Source of the DNA: Desertibaculum subflavum
GTDB lineage: Bacteria > Pseudomonadota > Alphaproteobacteria > Ferrovibrionales > Ferrovibrionaceae
DNA: 44,013 nt
NCBI GenBank assembly: GCA_003576705.1
Contig: QOZS01000048.1
Location: 1-44,013, forward strand
Direction: 5' to 3'
The notes under the pieces were generated by a model. The model worked only from the letters and a program-made list of their open reading frames with translations. It had not been told where the DNA came from and made no database searches. This document shows, piece after piece, positions 16,767-24,012 of the stretch (positions are counted from its first letter, which is position 1; each line of letters starts with the position of its first letter). The translations under genes and the position numbers were made by a program.

Positions 16767-17567
16767 TCAGCTGCTCCCCTCGACCAGTTTCGACAGCACG
16801 AAGACAATGGCGAAGCCGATCGCCAGCATCACGGCGGCCAATTGCTGATATTGCCGCTCCTCCGCTTCCGGAAGCAGGTTCGTGACCGTCAGATAGAGCA
16901 TGCCGCCGGCGCCGGTGCCGAACAGGAAGCCGAGGGCCGGCTTCGGCAGCTCACGCAGGAAGAACCATCCGGCCAGTGCGGCGGTGAAGATCGCGAGACC
17001 GATCCCGCCCGTCCACAGGAGGATGCGCCGCCGGTGCGACGAGCCGTTCTCCGCCTCGGTCCCGCGGATCACCTCGCCGATCGCCAGGCCTTCGCTGAAA
17101 TTGTCGATGGCGATGGCCAGCGCCACCAGCAGTCCGAGGTTGGGATTGATCGCGCTGCCGACGCCGATGCTGAGCCCTTCGATCAGCTCCTCGACGCCGG
17201 TGCCGCCGGCCAGCACGGTGACCATGCTGCCGCGCGGCGGATGCGCGCGGTGAAAGCGCTTTACGCGGCGGCGCTGCTCGGCCTTTTCCCCTGCCACGGC
17301 GCCGCGATGGATGAACAGGTCGAAGGCGTAGATGACGGCGAAGCCGACGGCAAAGCCGCCGACGGTCATCGGCAGCGAGCCGAGCTTGACGGCTTCGGGC
17401 AGCATGCTGAAGCAGGTGGTGGCCAACAGGACGCCGCTGGCGAAGCCCAACGCGATCGACATGAAAAGCGTGGTGGGCTTGCGCCACAGCGCCACCAACC
17501 CCCCGCCGACGGAGGCAATGGCGGCGGCGGCGCCGATCGCCGCCACGACGAATACTTCGCTCGACAT
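16767..17567 (-). CDS. ZIP-family metal transporter, atypical metal-site motifs
   Basis: A 266-residue integral membrane protein with about eight hydrophobic segments and a cytoplasmic charged loop (about residues 90-113), the layout of ZIP zinc/iron permeases. The two transport-site helices are recognisable as VEELIEGLSIG (125-135) and AIAIDNFSEGLAIGE (151-165). They align with the family HNxPEG motifs, but the metal-binding His is Glu126 in the first and Asp155 in the second, giving an all-acidic site. The C-terminal TVTNLLPEAEER segment also fits the family. The ATG at 17567 was chosen because the membrane part starts there. It lies 119 bp downstream of the radical SAM gene on the same strand. 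Substrate metal and direction are uncertain. Confidence 0.75.
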   Translation of the reverse strand: MSSEVFVVAAIGAAAAIASVGGGLVALWRKPTTLFMSIALGFASGVLLATTCFSMLPEAVKLGSLPMTVGGFAVGFAVIYAFDLFIHRGAVAGEKAEQRRRVKRFHRAHPPRGSMVTVLAGGTGVEELIEGLSIGVGSAINPNLGLLVALAIAIDNFSEGLAIGEVIRGTEAENGSSHRRRILLWTGGIGLAIFTAALAGWFFLRELPKPALGFLFGTGAGGMLYLTVTNLLPEAEERQYQQLAAVMLAIGFAIVFVLSKLVEGSS

Positions 17568-17686
17568 GGCGAAACTCGCGAGAAGCCCGGACTTTCCCCG
17601 GCACCGGCAGCACAGGCGCAAACGCTTATCGCGCTCCTGGCAGCGAGAGTTCCGGCCGCCGCATATCCGCCGTAAAGGCGCCCCGG

Positions 17687-19510
17687 TCAGTCCGCCGCGG
17701 CGTCGTGCACGGCGGCGTCCTTCGCAGGCGTCGCCGGCTTGGCGTATTTGGCGCGGCTCTCGTCGTCGCGGTGCTTTTTGGCGACCGCCGCGGTGCCGCC
17801 GGCCGTCTCGTTGTACATCGCGAGGTTCTCGAGCTCGTCTTCGCGCGGCGGCGTGATCGCCAGGTCGGTATAGCTGCGGCGGTTCGGGTCCTTCAGCACC
17901 TTGCGGACGATGGCCGTGCCCCTGTGCAGGCCGCGCAGGTACTTGAAGATCTTCGTTCCCACTTCGAGTGTCAGCCGGGGGTAGAACACGAACGGGCTCT
18001 CAATCGGCATCGTCGGCCGCCGGTCGCGCCGGTATTTGCGGCGGATGATGCCGCCTTCCAGCGGGTGCACCTGCTCGATGCAATACATCAGGTAGAACCA
18101 CAGCATCAGCCGCATCTTGGTGCGCGGCCGGCCGTTCTTGATCGCGGCGGAGCGGCGGATCACCGTCTCGAAATGCTCCGGCGAGTAATAGGAGTGCCAG
18201 GCCTGCTCGATCGCCTCGCGCCACTCGTCGTCCGACATTTTCGGGTGATGCGTGACGCGGTGGTTCAGGTCGTATTTGTTGAGATCCGGATCCATCCAGA
18301 CGCCCTTGGCGAGCAGGACCTTATGGTCCTCCGAGCCCGGCAGCGGCGTCAGATAGAAGAACTCGAGCATGTCGATCGGCAGCTCGCGCTTGATGATCTC
18401 CACGTCGTGCAGGATGCGTTCCTTGGTGTCGGTCGGGAAGCCGGTGATGTAGCCGGCATAGGTCATGACCCCGTGCTCGCGCCACTGCTGCAGCATGTGG
18501 CGGTATTCGGTGATCTTGTTCTGCCGCTTCTTGGCGGCCATCAGGTTGTCGGGGTTGATGTTCTCCAGCCCGATGAACACCCGGTTCACGCCGGCCCGCG
18601 CCGCCTTGTCGATGAAGCCCGGGATCTTGTGGCACAGCGTGTCGACCTGGATCACCAGCTTGATCTTGATCTTCTCGATCTCTTTCAGGTGGATCAGGCG
18701 GTCGAACAGCACTTCCCATTCGCGGTTGCGTGCGAAGTTGTCGTCGGTGATGAAGAACTTGTGGACGCCGAGTGCTGCGTTCTCGCGGATGATGCGCTCG
18801 AGATCGTCCGGCGTGCGGAACCGGCTCTTGCGGCCCTGCACGTTGATGATGGTGCAGAACGAGCACTGGAACGGGCAGCCGCGGCCGAGATCGAAGCTGG
18901 CGCGATTGCCTTCGGTGCGCTCCACCGCATTGCGCCACAGAAGCGGCGTCGGCTGGCCTTCCAGCGCCGGCAGGCTCTTCATGTGATTGTAGAGCGGCTT
19001 CAAGGTGCCGGCATAGGCGTCGCGCAGCACCTCGTCGAGCATCTGGTCTTCCGCCTCGCCGGCGAACAGCGCGATGCCCATCGCCTGCGCGTCCTTGATC
19101 TCCTGCGGCAGCTCGGGGAGCATCGACAGGCAGCCGGACACATGAAAGCCGCCGAGCGCCACCTGCAGGCCCTCGGCGAGGAACTGCTTGGCGAGGTCGA
19201 TGGCGCGCGGAAACTGGTTCGACTGCACGCCGACGAAGCCGATCAGCGACCGGCCGCCCAGGCGGCGGATCTCCGCCGCGATCTTCCTCGGCTGGATGCG
19301 GGTATTGGTCTCGTCCTGGGTGACGAAGCGGAACTTGACCCCCAGACCCAGCACCTGGCGCCGCTCGCAATCGAGCGCGAGCCCGTTCAGCACGGCCAAA
19401 GTATTGGCCGGGATGGCGGATTTGACCCACTGAATGGGATAGCCGTCATCGTCGTAATGCGACGGCTTGATCATGACGAAGTGGAAGAGCTCGGTCTCCG
19501 CTGACGCCAT
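17687..19510 (-). CDS. B12-binding radical SAM protein, paralog 2
   Basis: A 607-residue paralog of the protein at 13839-15653, colinear with it throughout. It has the same N-terminal cobalamin-binding-like region with GGFHVSGCLSMLPELP and the same CPFQCSFC cluster motif at the same numbering (Cys212, Cys216, Cys219). The radical SAM core is almost invariant between the copies, while the C-terminal helical part and the tail after GGTAAVAKK differ more. The ATG at 19510 is preceded eight bases upstream by AGGGGA, and the open frame upstream is not needed. A likely promoter lies at 19559-19586. The product is probably a methyltransferase or other carbon-radical enzyme of unknown substrate. Confidence 0.9.
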   Translation of the reverse strand: MASAETELFHFVMIKPSHYDDDGYPIQWVKSAIPANTLAVLNGLALDCERRQVLGLGVKFRFVTQDETNTRIQPRKIAAEIRRLGGRSLIGFVGVQSNQFPRAIDLAKQFLAEGLQVALGGFHVSGCLSMLPELPQEIKDAQAMGIALFAGEAEDQMLDEVLRDAYAGTLKPLYNHMKSLPALEGQPTPLLWRNAVERTEGNRASFDLGRGCPFQCSFCTIINVQGRKSRFRTPDDLERIIRENAALGVHKFFITDDNFARNREWEVLFDRLIHLKEIEKIKIKLVIQVDTLCHKIPGFIDKAARAGVNRVFIGLENINPDNLMAAKKRQNKITEYRHMLQQWREHGVMTYAGYITGFPTDTKERILHDVEIIKRELPIDMLEFFYLTPLPGSEDHKVLLAKGVWMDPDLNKYDLNHRVTHHPKMSDDEWREAIEQAWHSYYSPEHFETVIRRSAAIKNGRPRTKMRLMLWFYLMYCIEQVHPLEGGIIRRKYRRDRRPTMPIESPFVFYPRLTLEVGTKIFKYLRGLHRGTAIVRKVLKDPNRRSYTDLAITPPREDELENLAMYNETAGGTAAVAKKHRDDESRAKYAKPATPAKDAAVHDAAAD

Positions 19511-19558
19511 GTGATGGGTCCCCTTGCTCGTCGAGGTCGGTAGAGAATCAGCGCCCTT

Positions 19559-19586
19559 TGTATAGACGATAACCCGCAAAGGCCAA
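19559..19586 (-). promoter_or_regulatory. Likely promoter of radical SAM paralog 2
   Basis: Read on the minus strand, TTGGCC (19586-19581) is followed after 16 bases by TATACA (19564-19559). Transcription would start near 19552, leaving a leader of about 40 bases before the ATG at 19510. Confidence 0.45.
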
Positions 19587-19709
19587 CCACGCCATGTCGG
19601 GTCGTGGCCATAAATCGATTGTGGATATTCAGCGGCACTGTCGCCCGGCAACGGCCGCCGCGCCTGCGCGTTTCCGGCAGGACAGAAGCGAACAATGGGA
19701 GATTACACC

Positions 19710-19973
19710 ATGCCGTTCTGGTCCATTCGCCCCATTGCCGAGCCGGACGATCCGCGCTGGCTCGACCATCCGCTCTGGGCCGAGGTCATCGTCCGCGCGG
19801 AAAGCGCGGCCCAGGCACGGCTGTCGGCGGCCGACGAGATCGAAGCGGAAGCGGAAGGGCGCAGCGGCTTCGACGACGAGAAGCTCTACTGGGTCCGCCG
19901 CCTGGGCGATGCCGAAGCCGCGCCCTTCGCCGGCTTCGCCGGGCCGGTGGTGCTGCAACGTCCCGCCGCCTAG
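19710..19973 (+). CDS. Small conserved-looking protein of unknown function
   Basis: An 87-residue acidic protein beginning MPFWSIRPIAEPDDPRWLDH and containing VIVRAESAAQARLSAADE, DEKLYWVRRL and a C-terminal GFAGPVVLQRP. It has no signal peptide, membrane segment or Cys. The Trp/Arg spacing looks like a small alphaproteobacterial family I have seen only as hypothetical. The ATG at 19710 was chosen over an in-frame ATG at 19695 because GGGAG (19697-19701) lies eight bases before it. It lies 43 bases upstream of a flavin/PLP-fold gene on the same strand, so they may be co-transcribed. No function is proposed. Confidence 0.7.
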   Translation: MPFWSIRPIAEPDDPRWLDHPLWAEVIVRAESAAQARLSAADEIEAEAEGRSGFDDEKLYWVRRLGDAEAAPFAGFAGPVVLQRPAA

Positions 19974-20016
19974 GGCGTTGCTCCCCTGACCAACCCATCT
20001 ATCGGCGGAGGCCAAG

Positions 20017-20484
20017 ATGAACGCGATGAGCCATGCGGAGCAGGCGAAGCTGTGGGAGATCGTGCGCGACATCCCGGTGGCGCTGCTCACCACCGACGAC
20101 CGCGGCACCCTACGCAGCCGCCCGATGGTGGCGCAGCAGCCGACTTTCGACGGCACGCTCTGGTTCTTCACGCGCCGCAGCAGCCATAAGTCGATCGAGC
20201 TCGGCGACAACTACCACGTCAATCTCAGTTACGCCTCGCCCGAGCAGAACGCCTATGTCTCGGTCTCCGGCCTGGCGCAGGTGGTGCAGGATCCGGCGAA
20301 GCAGCGCGAGCTGTGGAACGACGAGGTGGCGCGCTGGATCCCGTCCGATCCCGCCGACGACGACCTCGCCTTGCTCAAGGTCGAAGTGCAGCAGGCGGAA
20401 TACTGGAGCGGGCCGGCGACGGGCGGGGCCCAGAAGCGCCCGGCGCGACGTGCGAGCCAGCAGGGCAAGGTGAGCTTCGACTGA
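20017..20484 (+). CDS. Pyridoxamine-phosphate-oxidase-fold protein, general stress protein 26-like
   Basis: A 155-residue split-barrel flavin-binding-type protein. IPVALLTTDDRGTLRSRPM, GTLWFFTRRSSHKSIEL, HVNLSYASPEQNAYVSVSG and LWNDEVARWIPSDP follow the pattern of the general stress protein 26 group of the PNPOx-like family, which binds FMN/FAD or F420-like cofactors and is often stress-induced. The C-terminal 25 residues are basic and low-complexity. The start is fixed by GGAGG six bases before the ATG. It converges on the LysR gene with six bases between stops. The specific reaction is unknown. Confidence 0.85.
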   Translation: MNAMSHAEQAKLWEIVRDIPVALLTTDDRGTLRSRPMVAQQPTFDGTLWFFTRRSSHKSIELGDNYHVNLSYASPEQNAYVSVSGLAQVVQDPAKQRELWNDEVARWIPSDPADDDLALLKVEVQQAEYWSGPATGGAQKRPARRASQQGKVSFD

Positions 20485-20490
20485 GCCGCT

Positions 20491-21393
20491 TCAGACCGCC
20501 ATCGAGCGGTCGGCGCGCAGGCGATCCACCGCGAAATCGACGAAGGCGCGCACGCGGCCCGAGACGCTGCGCCCTTCGCGGTGGACCACATGGATCGGAA
20601 TGGGCGGCGGCTCGAACTGTGCGAGCACCAGGGTGAGGCGGCCGCTCCGCAGTTCCCGTGCGGCCTGATAGGACAGCACGCGGGTCAGGCCGTGGCCGGC
20701 AACGGCCGCGGCAATCGCCATCTCCGCCGTGTTGGCCACCAGATGCGCGAGCGGGCTCACCGTCTCGTTCCGGGATCCGTCGCGGAAAGTCCAGCCGGCG
20801 GGCGCGATGCCGGGCGCGAAGGTCACGATCCGATGCCGTGACAGATCGGCGGGGCGGGCAGGCGCGCCATGCGCCGCCAGATAGGACGGCGCCGCGCAGA
20901 CCACGCGGCGCACTGCGCCCACGCGGGTGGCGTTCAACGTGGAATCGGGCAGATGCGCGATGCGGACGGCGACGTCCAGGCCCTCGTCGATCAGATCGAC
21001 GACCCGGTCGACCAGCAGCGTGCGCAGGCTGACCGCGGGATGCCGGGTCAGGAAGTCGATCGCGATGGGGGCGACATGCCGGCGGCCGAACATCGCCGGC
21101 GCGGTGATGGCCAGCGTGCCGCGCGGCTCGGCATGCAGGCCGCCGGCCGCCGCTTCCGCCTCCTCGACTTCATGCAGGATGCGCCGGCAATCGGCGAGGA
21201 AATGCGTGCCGGCCTCGCTCAGCCGCATGGCGCGGGTCGTGCGGTGCAGCAGGCGCACGCCGATCCGCTCTTCCAGGGCCGCCACGGCGCGCGTCGCCAC
21301 CGGTGCCGAGACCCCGAGCCGCCGCGCCGCGGCGCCGAAACTGCCGGCTTCCGCGACCGCCGCGAACAGCCGCATCGCTTCCAGTCGGTCCAT
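20491..21393 (-). CDS. LysR-family transcription regulator
   Basis: A 300-residue LysR regulator. Residues 1-60 form the winged helix (MDRLEAMRLFAAVAEAGSFG, AARRLGVSAPVATRAVAALE, GVRLLHRTTRAMRLSEAG). Residues 90-295 form the periplasmic-binding-protein-like effector domain (LAITAPAMFGRRHVAPI, HRIVTFAPG, GHGLTRVLSYQAARELRSGRL). It is divergent from the PNPOx-fold gene at 21507, and the 113-bp region between them has LysR-type sites, so that gene is the likely target. The effector is unknown. Confidence 0.93.
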   Translation of the reverse strand: MDRLEAMRLFAAVAEAGSFGAAARRLGVSAPVATRAVAALEERIGVRLLHRTTRAMRLSEAGTHFLADCRRILHEVEEAEAAAGGLHAEPRGTLAITAPAMFGRRHVAPIAIDFLTRHPAVSLRTLLVDRVVDLIDEGLDVAVRIAHLPDSTLNATRVGAVRRVVCAAPSYLAAHGAPARPADLSRHRIVTFAPGIAPAGWTFRDGSRNETVSPLAHLVANTAEMAIAAAVAGHGLTRVLSYQAARELRSGRLTLVLAQFEPPPIPIHVVHREGRSVSGRVRAFVDFAVDRLRADRSMAV

Positions 21394-21506
21394 CGGATAA
21401 TTTCTAAATCAGGAATAATAAATTGCCAATTGGAGATATTCACTCCAGTAGGGGAATAGTCCATTTAACGAAGCAGCGACGGATCTCGCCGTTGGAGCGC
21501 TCTTCG
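21394..21506. promoter_or_regulatory. AT-rich divergent control region with LysR-type sites
   Basis: This 113-bp region is strikingly AT-rich for the window. TTCTAAATCAGGAA (21402-21415) contains T-N11-A with TTC/GAA arms, a LysR-type box next to the regulator's own start. A second dyad, ATTC...GAAT (21438-21457), and the palindrome CCAATTGG (21426-21433) lie between. This fits binding by the LysR protein and autoregulation, but no clear -35/-10 pair was assigned. Confidence 0.45.
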
Positions 21507-22508
21507 ATGCCGGACCATAATGTCGATCCCGATGCCGCCTCCCCCTTTCATGCCGGCGAGCAGGCCGTGCAGCGACGGGCCGGGGTCCGCGAGCGTGCCG
21601 AGATGATGGGCCGCCGGATGGTGCGGGATTTCATGCCGGACCAGCACCGCGAATTCTTCGCCGAGCTGCCCTTCATCGTGGCCGGCAGCGTCGACCCGGA
21701 GGGCCGGCCCTGGGCCTCCATGCTGGTCGGCCATCCCGGCTTCGTCGCCGCGCCGGATCCCTGGACGCTTCGCATCGAAGCCCGGCACGGCTTCGGCGAC
21801 CCGGCGGCAACGAACCTGCGTGTCGGCGGCCCGATCGGCCTGCTCGGCATCCAGCCGGAGACGCGGCGGCGCAACCGGATGAACGGCATCGTCACCGCCG
21901 TCGATGGCGGCGGGTTGACCGTCCGGGTCCGGCAGAGCTTCGGCAACTGCCCGCAATACATCCAGGCGCGCGCGCCGATCTTCGTTGCCGATCCGGATCC
22001 CGTCGCGCCACGCGTCGTGCGGCAAGAAGCGGCGGCGCTCACGTCGGCCGCCATCGCCTTGATCGCGGCGGCGGACACGCTCTTCATCGCCACCAGCGCG
22101 TCGTTGCCGCCGGGTGATCCGGCCGGCGGTGTCGATGTGTCGCATCGCGGCGGCCGGCCGGGCTTCGTGCGCGTGACCGAAGAGCACGGCCGCACGGTGC
22201 TGACCATCCCGGATTTCCGGGGCAACAACGCCTTCAACACGTTCGGCAACATCGCGCTGGATCCGCGCTGCGGCCTGTTGTTCGTCGACTTCGCCACCGG
22301 GGGCTTGCTCACCCTGACCGGCACCGCCGAGATCGTCTGGGACGGCGCCGAGCTCTCCGCCTTTGCCGGCGCGCAACGCCTGCTGAGGTATCGCGTCGAT
22401 CACGGCGCCGCCATCGCCGACGCATTGCCGTTCCGCTGGACCGCAGCCTTGCCGGCGCCGCAGCTCGCTGCCACCGGCAGCTGGACCGACATCTCTTCGC
22501 CGGCTTGA
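21507..22508 (+). CDS. Pyridoxamine 5'-phosphate oxidase family protein
   Basis: A 333-residue protein with a flavin-reductase-like split barrel. The segment from about residue 40 (RAEMMGRRMVRDFMPDQHREFFAELPFIVAGSVDPEGRPWASML) and the later LFIATSASLPPG, GRPGFVRV and RGNNAFNTFGNIALDPRCGLLFVDF blocks look like two PNPOx-like units, as in proteins placed upstream of, or fused to, ferredoxin/FAD-NAD reductases; here no reductase domain is attached. The ATG at 21507 is preceded by TTGGAG nine bases upstream. An in-frame start at 21423 would add 28 poorly conserved residues and overlap the LysR control region. The divergent LysR gene probably controls it. Substrate and cofactor are uncertain. Confidence 0.82.
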   Translation: MPDHNVDPDAASPFHAGEQAVQRRAGVRERAEMMGRRMVRDFMPDQHREFFAELPFIVAGSVDPEGRPWASMLVGHPGFVAAPDPWTLRIEARHGFGDPAATNLRVGGPIGLLGIQPETRRRNRMNGIVTAVDGGGLTVRVRQSFGNCPQYIQARAPIFVADPDPVAPRVVRQEAAALTSAAIALIAAADTLFIATSASLPPGDPAGGVDVSHRGGRPGFVRVTEEHGRTVLTIPDFRGNNAFNTFGNIALDPRCGLLFVDFATGGLLTLTGTAEIVWDGAELSAFAGAQRLLRYRVDHGAAIADALPFRWTAALPAPQLAATGSWTDISSPA

Positions 22509-22511
22509 CGA

Positions 22512-23000
22512 TCAGGGCTCGTCGTCGGCCGGCACCTCGATGGCGACAATCTCCGCTTCGCCTGTTCCCGCCGGCACGGTGTCGCCGATCCGCTTGCCGG
22601 TCAGCGCCCGCGCCAGCGGCGCTGCATAGGACAGCGAGCCCTTGGCCGGATCCGCTTCGTCCAGGCCGACGATGCGGAAGCGCTGACGACGGCCGTCATT
22701 GCGCTCGATGGTGACGGCAAGGCCGAACCGTACCTCGTCGGCATGGTCGGGCGGCGGCACCAGCTCGGCGCTGGCCTGCCGCGCCGCCCAGTAGCGCAGG
22801 TCGCGGGCGGTCTGGGCAATGCGGGTACGGTCGGCGCTTGCCTGGGCTGCGGCGAACTCGGCGCGAAGGCGGGCGACTTCGGCCTCTATCCGGGCAAGGC
22901 CGCGGGCCGTCACCAGATTGCGCTCGGGTCCGATCAGCCGGTCGGGCAGCTCCCCGACGCTGTCGTCGCCGTCCGTTTCCTTCACGAATGCCCGGCTCAT
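22512..23000 (-). CDS. GreA/GreB-family transcription elongation-like factor
   Basis: A 162-residue protein with a short N-terminal coiled coil (about residues 33-80) and a C-terminal FKBP-like Gre domain (VRFGLAVTIERNDGRRQRF, VGLDEADPAKGSLSYAAPLARALTGKRIGDTV, EAEIVAIEV). The N-terminus MSRAFVKE...ELPDR is typical of a distinct alphaproteobacterial Gre-like group. The coiled-coil tip (ASADRTRIAQ) has only one acidic residue, while GreA and GreB use two to stimulate RNA cleavage. It may therefore bind RNA polymerase without cleavage activity, or be a Rnk-like regulator. It converges on the PNPOx-fold gene with three bases between stops. Confidence 0.8.
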   Translation of the reverse strand: MSRAFVKETDGDDSVGELPDRLIGPERNLVTARGLARIEAEVARLRAEFAAAQASADRTRIAQTARDLRYWAARQASAELVPPPDHADEVRFGLAVTIERNDGRRQRFRIVGLDEADPAKGSLSYAAPLARALTGKRIGDTVPAGTGEAEIVAIEVPADDEP

Positions 23001-23062
23001 GCCGCCATTCTACGCGCTCGGGCCGGCGCCGGCGAAGGCCGGCCCCCTTCGGCCGTTCCACA

Positions 23063-23075
23063 CCACATCTTGTGG
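23063..23075. promoter_or_regulatory. Inverted repeat upstream of the Gre-like gene and the small paralogs
   Basis: CCACATCTTGTGG is a perfect inverted repeat (CCACA, TCT, TGTGG) in the 192-bp gap between the Gre-like gene and the first small paralog. It has the size and symmetry of a repressor site and loosely resembles NrdR-type boxes, although no nucleotide-reduction gene is in view. Confidence 0.25.
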
Positions 23076-23192
23076 GGCCGCAGAATGTCACAACCTATGC
23101 ATCGTGTTGTTCTTCGAAATTCCTATGCCAAAGGGCGAGGCCGTGCGACACTCCAGCTTCGGGGGACATGCTTTCGAGGGAGCGCGGCGGGG

Positions 23193-23486
23193 ATGCCGAG
23201 CCATATCGAGTTGCGTCTGCCCCAGTGGACAGGTCGGCCCGCCATCCAGGTGGAGATGCGGCGCGAGGTCGTGCAGGACCTTGCCATGGCGACGGGCGAG
23301 GATTGGCTGGCAGGGCTGATCGGCGCGGTCAGGGCCGAGCAGCCGGCGGGGACGCGCCGCTTCCTTGCGGCGCTCGAGCAGGCCCAGGAGCAGGCGATGG
23401 TCGTGTTCCATCTGGCCGCGGACGAGCATTGCGCGGCGGCCGAAGTGGTTCGCTATCTGTCCGAATCCCAGAAGCGCCGCGCCTGA
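23193..23486 (+). CDS. Tiny protein of unknown function, tandem copy 1
   Basis: A 97-residue protein (MPSHIELRLPQWTGRPAIQV...) with predicted alpha/beta character, one Cys and no signal peptide or membrane segment. It aligns without large gaps with the next gene product (23545-23889): both show an M.S..EL start, a central [DE].W...L..A stretch, P.G..RF..AL and A.V.F. The ATG at 23193 was chosen because this is where similarity to the paralog begins; a purine-rich GAGGGAG stretch lies upstream. Longer in-frame starts exist but add unrelated sequence. I do not recognise the family. The spacing to the second copy is 58 bases, so they probably share a transcript. Confidence 0.6.
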   Translation: MPSHIELRLPQWTGRPAIQVEMRREVVQDLAMATGEDWLAGLIGAVRAEQPAGTRRFLAALEQAQEQAMVVFHLAADEHCAAAEVVRYLSESQKRRA

Positions 23487-23544
23487 GCGCATCGGGACGA
23501 CGCGGCGAGACAAGACGGGGCGAGACAAACAGGAGCGTGGACGC

Positions 23545-23889
23545 ATGTCGAGTTATGTCGAGCTGCAGCGGTCACGCGATGTGGAAGGCGGCGTGCGGAT
23601 TGCGCTGCCCGACGATGTGACACGCGCGATTGCATTCCGTCTGGACGGCGAATGGGTGACGGCTTTGCACAGCGCACTGACTTCGCATCGCCCGCGTGGC
23701 GGCGAGCGCTTCGTCGAAGCGCTGGGCGCGGGCGGGCAGGCGGCGGCCGTGCTGTTCGAGATGCCGGCCCGTTCGGAAGGCGACCCGCCGATACACGTGG
23801 TGCGCTGGACCGATGAAATGGCGCCGCTGACGGATGTCGCGCCGTCCGCCCTGCGCCAGGCGCGCCTGCGGAAGCCATCGGTCATCTGA
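23545..23889 (+). CDS. Tiny protein of unknown function, tandem copy 2
   Basis: A 114-residue protein starting MSSYVELQRSRDVEGGVRIA. The first 75 or so residues align with the preceding small protein, including LDGEWVTALHSAL, RPRGGERFVEAL and AAAVLFEMPA. The C-terminal extension (VVRWTDEMAPLTDVAPSALRQARLRKPSVI) is absent from copy 1. There are no Cys, membrane helices or known catalytic motifs. AGGAG lies nine bases before the ATG, which supports this start. The divergence suggests an old duplication kept for separate roles or for a heteromer. Function is unknown. Confidence 0.65.
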   Translation: MSSYVELQRSRDVEGGVRIALPDDVTRAIAFRLDGEWVTALHSALTSHRPRGGERFVEALGAGGQAAAVLFEMPARSEGDPPIHVVRWTDEMAPLTDVAPSALRQARLRKPSVI

Positions 23890-23948
23890 TCGCCAAACCG
23901 TCGGAGATCTGCGCTCGCCATGTGTAATTTGGGCATGCGCGGGCGCGC

Positions 23949-23976
23949 TTGACTTCCGCATCCACCGGCAACAAAT
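23949..23976 (+). promoter_or_regulatory. Possible promoter of the luciferase-like monooxygenase gene
   Basis: TTGACT (23949-23954) is a good -35 hexamer. The best -10 at proper distance, ACAAAT (23971-23976), is weak. The position, about 40 bases before the ATG at 24013, is suitable. Confidence 0.3.
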
Positions 23977-24012
23977 CGCAGGTCATCGGAACCGGGCGGG
24001 GTCGGGCAAGGC

